DNA from: an uncultured Flavobacteriia bacterium
GTDB taxonomy: Bacteria > Bacteroidota > Bacteroidia > Flavobacteriales_D > Crocinitomicaceae
DNA: 64,000 nucleotides
NCBI GenBank assembly: GCA_937975705.1
Contig: CALJTX010000048.1
Location: 1 to 64,000 of the forward strand
Reading direction: 5' to 3'
The notes below the pieces were generated by a model. That model had not been told where the DNA came from and searched no databases. It saw only the letters and a list, made by a program, of their open reading frames with translations. Of the stretch, positions 9,135 through 17,703 are shown piece after piece; positions within the stretch are counted from its first letter, which is position 1, and each line of letters begins with the position of its first letter. Position numbers and translations under genes: made by a program.

Positions 9135-10070
9135 TTAGGAGAGGTGCTTGATGATGTTTTCAATGAGGTCGAGTGCGGTTTCGGCCATTTTATTTTTTTG
9201 GTCGTCCAGACAGGGATTGACCTCCACGATTTCAATAGCGGCTGTTTTTGGGTCCTGTGCAAAATATGTGAGCAGCTGTTGGGCCTCGGCGATGGTAATG
9301 CCGTTTGGTACGGGTGTGCCGGTGCCGTATGAAGTTTCGCTAGGGTCTATGCTGTCGATATCGAAAGAAATGTAAATGAGCTCGCAATTTTGAAGTTGAG
9401 CAGCGATGGCAGCTAAACAAGCGTTCATGCCAATGCTGCGGAGTTCGGCAACCGTGTAGTTTTTCAGGCCTAATTCGGCCATGATAGCATCTTCTTGTTG
9501 TTCGGTATCGCGAACGCCAATGTAGACTAAATCTTGAGGTAAAAAAGCTGCACTCTTGAGGCTATTCCAATGTGCAATTGTAGCAGCATCAAGTTCGTTT
9601 TTGGCCAAATGAAGGTGGTCCAAACCGAGTGCCGCTGCAATGGGCATCCCGTGAATATTACCTGAAGGTGTGGTGTAGGGCGAATGGATATCGGCATGTG
9701 CGTCTATCCAAACGACACCAATTCTTTTGTTTGGAAAATTGTTTTTGAGGGCAGCGAGCGTACCTGCTGCAGCACTGTGGTCACCAGAGATGAGCAGCGG
9801 AAAGGCATCCGCTTTCAAACAAGAAGTGAGGTTTTGTTCGAGGGAGGCAAAAACTTGGCTCAGTCCGTCGATATTTTTAGCAAAAGTGAAAGGGCTCTTG
9901 CGGTCGAGCAATTCGTTGTGCTGCGCTACCACCTGGATAGGATGTTCAGAAAAGAGCGTACTGCCCTTTGTGCGAGCTGCCGCACGGATAGCCTCCGGAC
10001 CAAGTGAAGCACCGCGGGTGCCAGCGCCTAATTCCGAAGGATTGAAGATGAAATGGATGTTTTTTGACAT
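9135..10070 (-). CDS. Arginase family protein
   Basis: Ureohydrolase of 311 residues that most likely converts arginine to ornithine and urea. The binuclear manganese site is complete: GDHS at 96-99, DAHAD at 123-127 and SFDIDSIDP from 235 to 243, and a downstream glutamate occurs in EIVEVNP. The N-terminal GAGTRGASLGPEAIRAA fits arginase better than agmatinase. Formiminoglutamase is the main alternative, but no histidine-utilisation gene is nearby. It precedes argS by two bases, which links arginine breakdown and arginine charging in one transcript. A -7 promoter element lies 24 bases upstream of the start. Confidence 0.85.
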   Translation of the reverse strand: MSKNIHFIFNPSELGAGTRGASLGPEAIRAAARTKGSTLFSEHPIQVVAQHNELLDRKSPFTFAKNIDGLSQVFASLEQNLTSCLKADAFPLLISGDHSAAAGTLAALKNNFPNKRIGVVWIDAHADIHSPYTTPSGNIHGMPIAAALGLDHLHLAKNELDAATIAHWNSLKSAAFLPQDLVYIGVRDTEQQEDAIMAELGLKNYTVAELRSIGMNACLAAIAAQLQNCELIYISFDIDSIDPSETSYGTGTPVPNGITIAEAQQLLTYFAQDPKTAAIEIVEVNPCLDDQKNKMAETALDLIENIIKHLS

Positions 10071-10093
10071 AATTGACCCTTTAGAGGCTAGCG

Positions 10094-10101
10094 CAAAGAT
10101 A
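10094..10101 (-). promoter_or_regulatory. Promoter -7 element of arginase-argS operon
   Basis: On the minus strand this reads TATCTTTG, an exact match to the Bacteroidota TAnnTTTG element, with a leader of about 20 bases before the arginase ATG. No TTG lies at the preferred 17-23 base spacing; the nearest is 12 bases away. Confidence 0.5.
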
Positions 10102-10123
10102 AAGCTATTTTAACAAAGCGGCA

Positions 10124-10978
10124 TCAGCAGCCACCCGTCATGGGCTCATAAAAAACAGGTTCTACAATGCGTTGTTCTTTGGCTTCGCCCGATAGATATA
10201 AAATGCGTGCAGCAAAATTACTGCTGATGATCAGATCCGGAATGGAATCGCCATCGATCAGCCCAACAAAAAGACATTCAAGTCTGTTTGGGCCGTATTC
10301 ATAGGATGGATCAACGCTGCGCAGCAATTGTACTTTTTGTTCTTGGTTGGGGTCGTCGGTTTCAAGATAAAGCGCATATTGACCAAAACGTTGGTCATCT
10401 AATCCTGCTTCTTTAGGTAGCTTTCGGCCTTTTGCAAAAAGCCAATAATGAACCCCATTGACTTCATATTTGAGTGTGTCTCCAGGGAGCAATACCGATT
10501 TTTCATCGTGAAAAGTTGGGCTTGTTCGGTCGGCATACAAAACTTTGAGCTGTTTGGGCAGCAAACTCCCTCTTTTCAGTACGAAGCGACAATTTTTTGT
10601 GCTGCGCATGATTTTCCCGCTCCAATTGGCCGTATCCGCTTCGGTGTCATCGACTATGCCATCAAAAACAGTCTCAATTTGGGGCTGAACCGGATTCAAA
10701 TACCAATTTTGTTTGGTTTTAAAAATACCAAGCCACGTATCATTTATAAAATGCTGCTCGAGGTCATCATCTTCTCGAAAATAGGCTTCGCTTTTATAGA
10801 TACCGGTCTGGAGGAATTCCGTATTCGGATAGTTGGATCGAAAAATTTTGTTGAAATCGACCTTCAAATCAGCTCTTGAAGCTGGGTTGGTTTCTTTGTG
10901 AATTTTTCTCGATTGCGTCGAATGATTTGTACAGCTCAATAAAACAAGGAAACTCGAAATAAACAGAAAGCTTTTCAT
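10124..10978 (-). CDS. Uncharacterised lipoprotein
   Basis: A 284-residue protein with a lipoprotein signal peptide: MKSFLFISSFLVLLSC, with the lipobox LLSC and the modified Cys at residue 16. The mature protein is mostly beta-predicted. A C-terminal GLIDGDSIPDLIIS stretch resembles the calcium-binding aspartate loop of FG-GAP/VCBS repeats (D-x-D-x-x-x-D). It ends in GGC. It is divergent from the next gene, with about 30 bases between the starts, and has no operon partner. Function unknown; localisation to the periplasmic face of a membrane is inferred from the lipobox. Confidence 0.85.
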   Translation of the reverse strand: MKSFLFISSFLVLLSCTNHSTQSRKIHKETNPASRADLKVDFNKIFRSNYPNTEFLQTGIYKSEAYFREDDDLEQHFINDTWLGIFKTKQNWYLNPVQPQIETVFDGIVDDTEADTANWSGKIMRSTKNCRFVLKRGSLLPKQLKVLYADRTSPTFHDEKSVLLPGDTLKYEVNGVHYWLFAKGRKLPKEAGLDDQRFGQYALYLETDDPNQEQKVQLLRSVDPSYEYGPNRLECLFVGLIDGDSIPDLIISSNFAARILYLSGEAKEQRIVEPVFYEPMTGGC

Positions 10979-10998
10979 CGTTTAAAAATAAGTATTCT

Positions 10999-11006
10999 TA
11001 GCTTTG
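10999..11006 (+). promoter_or_regulatory. Promoter -7 element directly before the start at 11010
   Basis: Reads TAGCTTTG, an exact TAnnTTTG match that ends only three bases before the ATG at 11010. If used, transcription would begin at or next to the A of the ATG, giving a leaderless message. No suitable -33 TTG is visible, so this could be chance. Confidence 0.35.
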
Positions 11007-11009
11007 TTT

Positions 11010-11645
11010 ATGCTGAAGTTCATCTATCTTTCCCTGTTTAGCGTTCTCACCCAAGTCTGTGTTGCACAAAAACCATTTGTTGGTCGACTTGAATACAATT
11101 TAATCTCCGTAGACCTCATCAACAAAGACACCACTGAGGGCAAGCTGTTTATTTATGCCTTAGATTCTTTGGTGCGGTACAACTACCTCATGTCTGACGG
11201 AAAAAAACAAGAAAGTATTCACCATTTGCCCAAGCATAAATTGCTCTCCTTAATTGAGATAGATGGACAATTTTTTGCCATTCAGATCAATGACACGTCC
11301 AAAGAAGAAGAGACGTACCAACTGCATAAAAACAACAAATGGCAACATATTGCCGGACTCAAATGTAGAGAAGCCAATTTAGAATATCCCGATAGAAATG
11401 TGTTGCTGTACTATTCAAAATCTATTCCCGCCCGTTATTTTGTTGGGCTCAATGGAGCGCCGGGTTTGCCAGTCAAAGGGCAAATTCCAACCGATTTTGG
11501 CTATATGGCCTTTGAGCTTCAAAATATGGATTACCAACAACCCCCATTTTCCTTATTTGTCCCGGATAAAAAATACAAAACACTGCCCTTAAAGGCCTTT
11601 TTGGAGTGGTCGCAGTCAGGTCTAAACAGTCCTGATCAAGATTAA
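11010..11645 (+). CDS. Uncharacterised exported protein, GLPGLI-like
   Basis: A 211-residue exported protein. The ATG at 11010 is preferred over a TTG two codons upstream; it gives the signal peptide MLKFIYLSLFSVLTQVCVAQ, cleaved before the Gln. The mature part is beta-rich. It contains YFVGLNGAPGLPVKG near residue 150, followed by a short strand, which resembles the glycine/proline turn that names the GLPGLI family of Bacteroidota. The match is partial, so family membership is tentative. Function unknown. It stands alone between a divergent lipoprotein and ftsK. Confidence 0.8.
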   Translation: MLKFIYLSLFSVLTQVCVAQKPFVGRLEYNLISVDLINKDTTEGKLFIYALDSLVRYNYLMSDGKKQESIHHLPKHKLLSLIEIDGQFFAIQINDTSKEEETYQLHKNNKWQHIAGLKCREANLEYPDRNVLLYYSKSIPARYFVGLNGAPGLPVKGQIPTDFGYMAFELQNMDYQQPPFSLFVPDKKYKTLPLKAFLEWSQSGLNSPDQD

Positions 11646-11734
11646 CTAACAGCTTGCTGTTTATAGGTTTGCTCTACTTCTATTTTTCATGTACCCCTTT
11701 GCTGTATTTTCGTTTGATTAGACGCTAAAGCCTC

Positions 11735-14299
11735 ATGGAAGAAAACGAATACATCCCCAAATCAGCCGCGAAACCTGCTCCAAAAACCGAAGAAACAAGC
11801 GGTGCTAGAGCTAAAAAACGCGAAGAAGAAACACCGCGTCCGAAAGAATCGAGCAAAGAAGCGCGCAAAAACCTCCCCAAATTAGGCTTGAGCGAACGCT
11901 TCAATCTACCTAAAATCAAACTTTTTACAGGCGCGGTACTGAGTTTACTTAGCATCTACCTATTCTTGGCTTGTGTCTCTTACCTATTCACTTGGGCCAA
12001 AGACCAAGATCAGCTTTTGAACCGCAGTTTTGTAGCATATATTTTCAATTCAGATCTGCCCGCCGTAGAAAACTGGCTCGGTAAATTTGGTGCCTGGACC
12101 TCACACCTACTCATACACAGAGGCTTTGGACTGACCTCCTTTGGCCTTGTTTTTCTTTTGTTTATTGGTGGTTTCAAGATTTTATTTGGCACCGCCTTGT
12201 TGCCATTGGCCCGCACCACAAGCATCGTCATCACCTACATGCTTTGGGGCTCCATTTTCTTAGGCTTTTTTAGCCCGCAAATCAGTTATGCAGGTGGTAC
12301 TTTTGGTTTTTTCACCAACGAATGGCTGCAACTCACCTTTGGTGGTTTTGGCACACTCTTCATGCATGTCATCGCTTTCTTTGTACTGACCTCCATTCAA
12401 TTTAGCCCGAATTACCGCGCCTTACTGCAACGCCTTTTTGGCTCAAGCAACAACAGTGAACTTGATACTGAGGAGCAACTTGCAGCGGCAGACGCAGCAC
12501 CTTTCGACGACATCTATGTAGTAAATACGATCAAAGAAGACCAAATCAAAGCCGACGACATCTCTCAACCTGTTGTTTTTGACGACGGCGACGACGACGA
12601 CATTTTTGACGAAGAAAGCGAACTCATTGTGCAAGTCAAAAAAGACATTCCAGTTGCGCCAATCGAAGAAAATGTTCTGACTTCAGATTTTGAAATCGAA
12701 CTAGGTGAAGATCCGGTAGTGGTTGCGCCAGTGAAATTGCCAGTTGCCGACGAAGATGTCCTAGCGAACCAATTGGTCAGTGAACATGGTGAATACGACC
12801 CAACCAAAGACCTCGAAGGCTACTTATTGCCACCTCTTGAACTCATGAAAGATTATGTCTCGAGTGGTGTTTCGGTGAGCAAAGAAGAACTTGAAAACAA
12901 CAAAGACCGCATTGTAGAAACGCTTTCACATTACAAAATAGACATTGCAAAAATCAAGGCAACAGTCGGGCCAACCGTTACGCTCTACGAAATTGTACCG
13001 GCTCCGGGTGTGCGCATTTCTAAAATCAAGAACCTAGAAGACGACATCGCACTCAGCCTTTCTGCCCTCGGCATCCGCATCATTGCACCTATTCCAGGAA
13101 AGGGCACCATCGGTATTGAAGTCCCGAATTCCAATCCAGAAATGGTTTCGATGCGCTCGCTCATTGCCTCTGACAAATTCCAACATTTCGACGGAGAGCT
13201 GCCAATTGTAATGGGCAAAACCATTACCAACGAAACGTATGTCTTCGACCTCACCAAAATGCCGCACTTGTTGGTGGCTGGTGCAACCGGACAAGGTAAA
13301 TCTGTGGGTTTAAATGCCATTTTGATCTCTATTCTCTACAAGAAGCACCCGGCGCAAGTCAAATTTGTGTTGGTCGACCCGAAGAAAGTCGAATTGACTT
13401 TATTTAATAAAATTGAACGCCATTTCTTGGCCAAACTACCAGGCGAAGAAGATGCGATCATCACCGACACTTCAAAAGTGGTCAATACGCTCAATTCCTT
13501 GTGTATCGAAATGGACGAGCGGTATGAGCTATTAAAAGACGCTAGCGTCAGAACCATAAAAGAATACAACGCCAAGTTTATTGGGCGCCGCCTGAACCCT
13601 GAAAAAGGACACCGCTACTTGCCTTATATTGTGGTACTCATCGACGAATTTGCTGACCTCATCATGACTGCTGGCAAAGAAGTAGAGCACCCAATTGCCC
13701 GTATTGCACAGCTTGCCCGCGCCATCGGTATTCACCTGATTGTGGCCACGCAGCGCCCTTCAGTAAATGTCATTACGGGTATGATCAAAGCGAATTTCCC
13801 AGCACGTATTGCCTTTAGGGTATTGTCTAAAATCGATTCGCGCACCATCTTAGATGCCTCGGGCGCCGATCAGCTCATTGGCCGCGGAGACATGCTCATC
13901 TCTACAGGTTCAGAAATGAAGCGCTTGCAATGTGGTTTCGTAGACACGCCAGAAGTAGAAGACATCTGTAGCTTTATTGGTGCGCAGCGTGCATATCCAG
14001 AAGCACTGATATTGCCTGAATACGTACCAGAAGGCTCAGAGGCTAGTGGCGACATCGATATGAATGAGATCGACAACATGTTTGTAGATTCTGCCCGCAT
14101 TGTGGTCATCAATCAGCAAGGCTCAGCGAGTTTGTTGCAACGTAAGCTCAAGCTCGGCTACAACCGCGCGGGCCGCATCGTGGATCAATTAGAAGGCATG
14201 AATATCATTGGGCCTTTCCAAGGAAGCAAAGCCAGAGAAGTGTTGTTCTCTGACATTGAGAGCCTCGATGAATTCTTGCGCGTAAAAGGGCTTTTGTAA
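11735..14299 (+). CDS. ftsK: DNA translocase FtsK
   Basis: Septum-anchored, ATP-driven DNA pump that clears and aligns chromosome termini at division; 854 residues. A charged N-terminal segment (about 1-60) precedes four or five membrane helices up to about residue 215, then an acidic linker (runs of Asp near 285-295). The alpha-beta motor follows, with Walker A GATGQGKSVGLN near residue 516 and Walker B VVLIDEFADLIM near 633, followed by ATQRPSVNVITG. The C-terminal gamma winged helix (about 790-850) reads DNA polarity sequences. The linker is short compared with E. coli FtsK. A near-consensus -7 element (TATTTTCG) lies at 11705-11712. Confidence 0.96.
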   Translation: MEENEYIPKSAAKPAPKTEETSGARAKKREEETPRPKESSKEARKNLPKLGLSERFNLPKIKLFTGAVLSLLSIYLFLACVSYLFTWAKDQDQLLNRSFVAYIFNSDLPAVENWLGKFGAWTSHLLIHRGFGLTSFGLVFLLFIGGFKILFGTALLPLARTTSIVITYMLWGSIFLGFFSPQISYAGGTFGFFTNEWLQLTFGGFGTLFMHVIAFFVLTSIQFSPNYRALLQRLFGSSNNSELDTEEQLAAADAAPFDDIYVVNTIKEDQIKADDISQPVVFDDGDDDDIFDEESELIVQVKKDIPVAPIEENVLTSDFEIELGEDPVVVAPVKLPVADEDVLANQLVSEHGEYDPTKDLEGYLLPPLELMKDYVSSGVSVSKEELENNKDRIVETLSHYKIDIAKIKATVGPTVTLYEIVPAPGVRISKIKNLEDDIALSLSALGIRIIAPIPGKGTIGIEVPNSNPEMVSMRSLIASDKFQHFDGELPIVMGKTITNETYVFDLTKMPHLLVAGATGQGKSVGLNAILISILYKKHPAQVKFVLVDPKKVELTLFNKIERHFLAKLPGEEDAIITDTSKVVNTLNSLCIEMDERYELLKDASVRTIKEYNAKFIGRRLNPEKGHRYLPYIVVLIDEFADLIMTAGKEVEHPIARIAQLARAIGIHLIVATQRPSVNVITGMIKANFPARIAFRVLSKIDSRTILDASGADQLIGRGDMLISTGSEMKRLQCGFVDTPEVEDICSFIGAQRAYPEALILPEYVPEGSEASGDIDMNEIDNMFVDSARIVVINQQGSASLLQRKLKLGYNRAGRIVDQLEGMNIIGPFQGSKAREVLFSDIESLDEFLRVKGLL

Positions 14300-14301
14300 G
14301 T

Positions 14302-15369
14302 TTACTTGACCCGATTGAGCCCTAAAGCCTTGAGCATCCATTTGGGTAAATGCTTTGGCGCTTGGCCTTGCTTGAGGTTGAGGTACAAACCGAGTTTCTT
14401 GAAAATAGGCACTTTGTGAGTCTCGACAAATTCAATCCAGTAGCCGTCCGGATCCTCGATATACGCAAAACGGCCTGCCGCCTCACCCATATCAAAAGAA
14501 TTGTCGGAATCTACGGTAAAGGCCGTACCAAAATCTGAACAGCGGTCTTTAAGCGCATTCATGCCTTGCACATCAAAACAGAGGTGAATAAAACCCCAAT
14601 CACCCCAAAAACGGTTCTCAAATATTTGTCTGGCGCCATTTGGTGTGCTGAGCTCCACGAGTTCTATTTCGGTGATGCCAAGCAACTGTGCAAAATAACC
14701 GCCACGAACTTTCGGATGCGACAACAATACCCTGCGAAACGCTTCCTTACCTCTTGGTAAAAAATCAAAATCAGCAAAAACCTGAGCTTCGTCGTACACC
14801 AATTGCTCATAACCCAGTAAATCTTGGTAAAAGCGCTGGCTTTTGTCCATATGAGAAACACCAATTACAGCACCGGCTACACCACCGCACTTGGAGGGGT
14901 GCTTGGAATTTGAAAACCATGAACGGCCTTCTACAATTTGAAAATAATTGCCATTCGGATCTTGAACATAACACGTCCAACGGCCCGCTGGGTCTTTGTG
15001 CGCCGGACCTACATTAGCACCCATCTGCTGCAAATGCTGCTGGGTATGGCGAACGTCTTCGGACTTGATTTTGCAGATGAAAACACCGTAATCGCCGAGT
15101 TGTGGTTCAAATGCAGCTTTTTCTGTTGGGCGCGAAGTAAACTGCCAGATTTCAAAGCCGCCGCCGCCAGCCATATTGAGTGCCAAAGTAGCTGTTCTGT
15201 GCTGAACTACTCCGCCCGTATAACGCGTCATGAGTGGCGCAGGTGCTGCTTCTTCAAATATGCGGACATCTAGGCCAAAAGCCTTGCGGTACCAAGACCA
15301 AATTTCTTGTACATCAGGCACGCCAATGCCCATTTGCTGAATGCCGTTGAGGATAAATTTGTTTGTCAT
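14302..15369 (-). CDS. Tandem VOC-domain protein (glyoxalase/dioxygenase fold)
   Basis: A 355-residue protein made of two vicinal-oxygen-chelate domains, about residues 7-145 (IQQMGIGVPDVQEIWSWYRK) and 165-325 (GAVIGVSHMDKSQRFYQDLL). The second half keeps a His in FIHLCFDV and the closing Glu in EDPDGYWIEFVE, as expected for metal ligands. The first domain has QDPNGNYFQIVEG. The substrate is unknown; glyoxalase-like isomerase and ring-cleavage dioxygenase are both possible. The ATG at 15369 was chosen because the longer frame reads back through the upstream patatin gene. It starts four bases after the patatin stop, so the two genes are co-transcribed. It ends two bases from the convergent ftsK stop. 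Confidence 0.85.
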   Translation of the reverse strand: MTNKFILNGIQQMGIGVPDVQEIWSWYRKAFGLDVRIFEEAAPAPLMTRYTGGVVQHRTATLALNMAGGGGFEIWQFTSRPTEKAAFEPQLGDYGVFICKIKSEDVRHTQQHLQQMGANVGPAHKDPAGRWTCYVQDPNGNYFQIVEGRSWFSNSKHPSKCGGVAGAVIGVSHMDKSQRFYQDLLGYEQLVYDEAQVFADFDFLPRGKEAFRRVLLSHPKVRGGYFAQLLGITEIELVELSTPNGARQIFENRFWGDWGFIHLCFDVQGMNALKDRCSDFGTAFTVDSDNSFDMGEAAGRFAYIEDPDGYWIEFVETHKVPIFKKLGLYLNLKQGQAPKHLPKWMLKALGLNRVK

Positions 15370-15373
15370 GTTG

Positions 15374-17665
15374 TTAGCGAATTGCGCGTTCATTAAATAA
15401 AAGGTAACCAAAGCCCAATTGGAATTGAAAAGGTTGGGCATATTTAGGTAAATAATTGAGTGTAGCCCGAACGGGCCCCACTGGAGAATGATAAATGACA
15501 TGGCCCGAGGCCAAAAAACTGCTGCCACCGAGGGGCTTGGCATAGGAGAAAGAGCCGTCCGGATTGAGGACTAATTGAATAATTGGCAAAAAAGCATAGG
15601 CATCTAGTCTCAGATCGATATTTTTAAACGGACTCACGATCAGTTGTGTGCCGGCACAAACATATTGTGTGGAGCGGTAAGCAGCAATAAAATAGGTATC
15701 TAGGTCTGGTAAAACATTCAAGCCCGGAAGCGCGAGCATACTTGCGGTATAATTGGCAAAGAGCGATTGGCTATTGAGAACCGATTTAAAATGCAGCCCA
15801 AAGTTGATCTTTTGCTGCTTTTGAAAAGGAAAACTCAGCGCCTCTAATTGGATACTGAGCCATTTGTGTTGTTTGGTGATGGTGTCATCTAAGAGCGATG
15901 TAGAGCCAGGTAAGGTAAGTTCTCGGCCGCGCACATAACTCGCCTTGACTTCAAAGAAGCTGCCAGAGCTCGCAAACTGCTTGCGATTCAGCGTGTTGTG
16001 GGTATAAGCCAAGCGGATACTTTCCCCAATAAAAGAGGTGTAGTCGGCGGTATCTTCTTTGGTGAAATATGCTGTCTGGTAATAGGAGTCGTCTAGCCAA
16101 AACATCCGGGTATTGGCGGTGAGCACGGCGTGATTTCCGGTTGGAATTTTGAGTTGCAGCCCGGAATAACGCTCTTCTTGCACCAAAAAAGAGGGCTTGA
16201 CATCTTCAAAAAACGTGGCAAAACTCTTGAAATAATCCCAGCGGTTGAGCACCAAATAAGCACTTAATGAAACGGGGATACTCCCTGGTAATACCAATTC
16301 ATAACTCACCTTTCCCGAACCATAAAACTTGCCAAAATAGGATGCGAGCTCCAAGCGTTGCCCTATGTAGCCTGCTCTGCGGTAAGCCAAACTCAAATAG
16401 CCTGTATTGATGGCTCTAGATGACATAATGCCGCCGAAATCTACCCGAAATGCATTTGCCTTATTGACTTTCAAGCGTAAAATCAAACTGGTGTCCTGTC
16501 TTTTTTCAAAAACCGGTGCCACAAAACTAAAATACGGGGAAGAAAGCGTCTTGAAATAGCGTTTTTCAAGAACTGAGCTATCGAGAATCAGCTTGCTGTA
16601 TTTAGGCAAAATTGAATTGCGAACGAAAGGGAGGTCTTGTCGGCGGTCTGAACTCGCACGCACTTGACTCACGCGCAAGGGAAGCAGGCTTCCCTTGAAT
16701 TGCTGTCTTCTTTGAGCGAGTTCAGCCGAATCGGCGCGCGAACTCACATACTTGAGAATGCTGTCCATTTGAGCGCGCGCAGCGACATAACCATCTTGAA
16801 TGGCTTGCTGCACGTCGGCAAAATCAAAAGTACCCACTTTGGTGTTGGGTTCGATGATGAGGCCCTCCGCACAAGGCATTGCATAATTTGTTGGGGTGGT
16901 CATCATGCTGGTCAGCAAACCAAAAAAATCGCGCTCGGAAACGGGCGACAAATTTTTGGAGACGTTGCTGCCAATGATGAAGTCAGGCTGAAAATCGGTA
17001 TACAATACATCTATCGGAAAGTTATTATAAAGCCCGCCATCGAAATACAATACGCCATTGACCCGAATTGGGTTGAGATAGAGCGGAAAGGTCATAGAGG
17101 CCCGCACCACCTGATTGAGTTTCCCACTCGAAAAAGCCACGCTTTTTTTGGTTTCTACAGCCGAGGCCACGCAGCGATAAGGTACAAAAAGTTGATTGAA
17201 GTTGTCATGAACGGAAACACTCGTGCGGCCGAATATTTTGAGCATCTCGTAATCGAGATAAGTGGGGTCAATAAAAGCAAGCGGTAAAGATTTCTGAAGA
17301 ATACTGTCTTGTGAAACCGTAAAGTTGAACATAGACGCATTAGACGCATCTTGGTAAAATAAAAACTGTTGATGCGCTTCTTCTTGCCCTTTTACCATCA
17401 GCTGAAAAGATTCAGAAAGCACGTAAGCTTCTATTTCGGCAGGCGAATAACCACTTGCATACATAGCGCCCACCAACGCACCTGCAGAAGTACCCACAAT
17501 ATAATCAATAGGGATTTGAAATTCTTCTAGTGCTTTGAGCACCCCCACATGCGCTACACCTGAGGCGCCACCACCACTTAAGACCACGCCAACTCGCTGA
17601 CGTTGCTGCGCAAACAACTGCAACGTAAAAAAAAGGATGGGCAAGAGGTATTTGGTCTTAGACAA
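15374..17665 (-). CDS. Patatin-like phospholipase with outer-membrane beta-barrel
   Basis: A 763-residue protein that joins a secreted patatin domain to an Omp85-type barrel, as in PlpD-class type Vd autotransporters. Patatin motifs: the oxyanion loop SGGGASGVAHVG, the nucleophile serine in GTSAG, and the dyad aspartate in YFDGGLYNNFP. Residues after about 330 contain a POTRA-like segment and then alternating beta strands to the end. No upstream ATG fits a secreted protein. A TTG at 17665 gives the signal peptide (M)SKTKYLLPILFFTLQLFAQ, and an exact -7 element lies 15 bases upstream of it, so this TTG is taken as the start. It likely acts on phospholipids at or outside the outer membrane. Confidence 0.88.
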   Translation of the reverse strand: MSKTKYLLPILFFTLQLFAQQRQRVGVVLSGGGASGVAHVGVLKALEEFQIPIDYIVGTSAGALVGAMYASGYSPAEIEAYVLSESFQLMVKGQEEAHQQFLFYQDASNASMFNFTVSQDSILQKSLPLAFIDPTYLDYEMLKIFGRTSVSVHDNFNQLFVPYRCVASAVETKKSVAFSSGKLNQVVRASMTFPLYLNPIRVNGVLYFDGGLYNNFPIDVLYTDFQPDFIIGSNVSKNLSPVSERDFFGLLTSMMTTPTNYAMPCAEGLIIEPNTKVGTFDFADVQQAIQDGYVAARAQMDSILKYVSSRADSAELAQRRQQFKGSLLPLRVSQVRASSDRRQDLPFVRNSILPKYSKLILDSSVLEKRYFKTLSSPYFSFVAPVFEKRQDTSLILRLKVNKANAFRVDFGGIMSSRAINTGYLSLAYRRAGYIGQRLELASYFGKFYGSGKVSYELVLPGSIPVSLSAYLVLNRWDYFKSFATFFEDVKPSFLVQEERYSGLQLKIPTGNHAVLTANTRMFWLDDSYYQTAYFTKEDTADYTSFIGESIRLAYTHNTLNRKQFASSGSFFEVKASYVRGRELTLPGSTSLLDDTITKQHKWLSIQLEALSFPFQKQQKINFGLHFKSVLNSQSLFANYTASMLALPGLNVLPDLDTYFIAAYRSTQYVCAGTQLIVSPFKNIDLRLDAYAFLPIIQLVLNPDGSFSYAKPLGGSSFLASGHVIYHSPVGPVRATLNYLPKYAQPFQFQLGFGYLLFNERAIR

Positions 17666-17680
17666 ATTCGTTCTTTTGTA

Positions 17681-17688
17681 CAAAGTTA
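17681..17688 (-). promoter_or_regulatory. Promoter -7 element of the patatin-VOC operon
   Basis: Minus strand reads TAACTTTG (exact TAnnTTTG). A TTG on the same strand at 17713-17715 is 24 bases upstream, slightly beyond the usual spacing. The leader to the TTG start would be about 12 bases. Its position rules out the longer frame that begins at 17725 and supports the TTG start. Confidence 0.55.
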
Positions 17689-17703
17689 ACGAATCCCAAA
17701 ATA

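Noticed and set aside
16664..17287. Plus-strand open frame of 207 codons inside the patatin gene
   Set aside because: It is antisense to clear patatin motifs (GTSAG, DGG) and has no recognisable domain.
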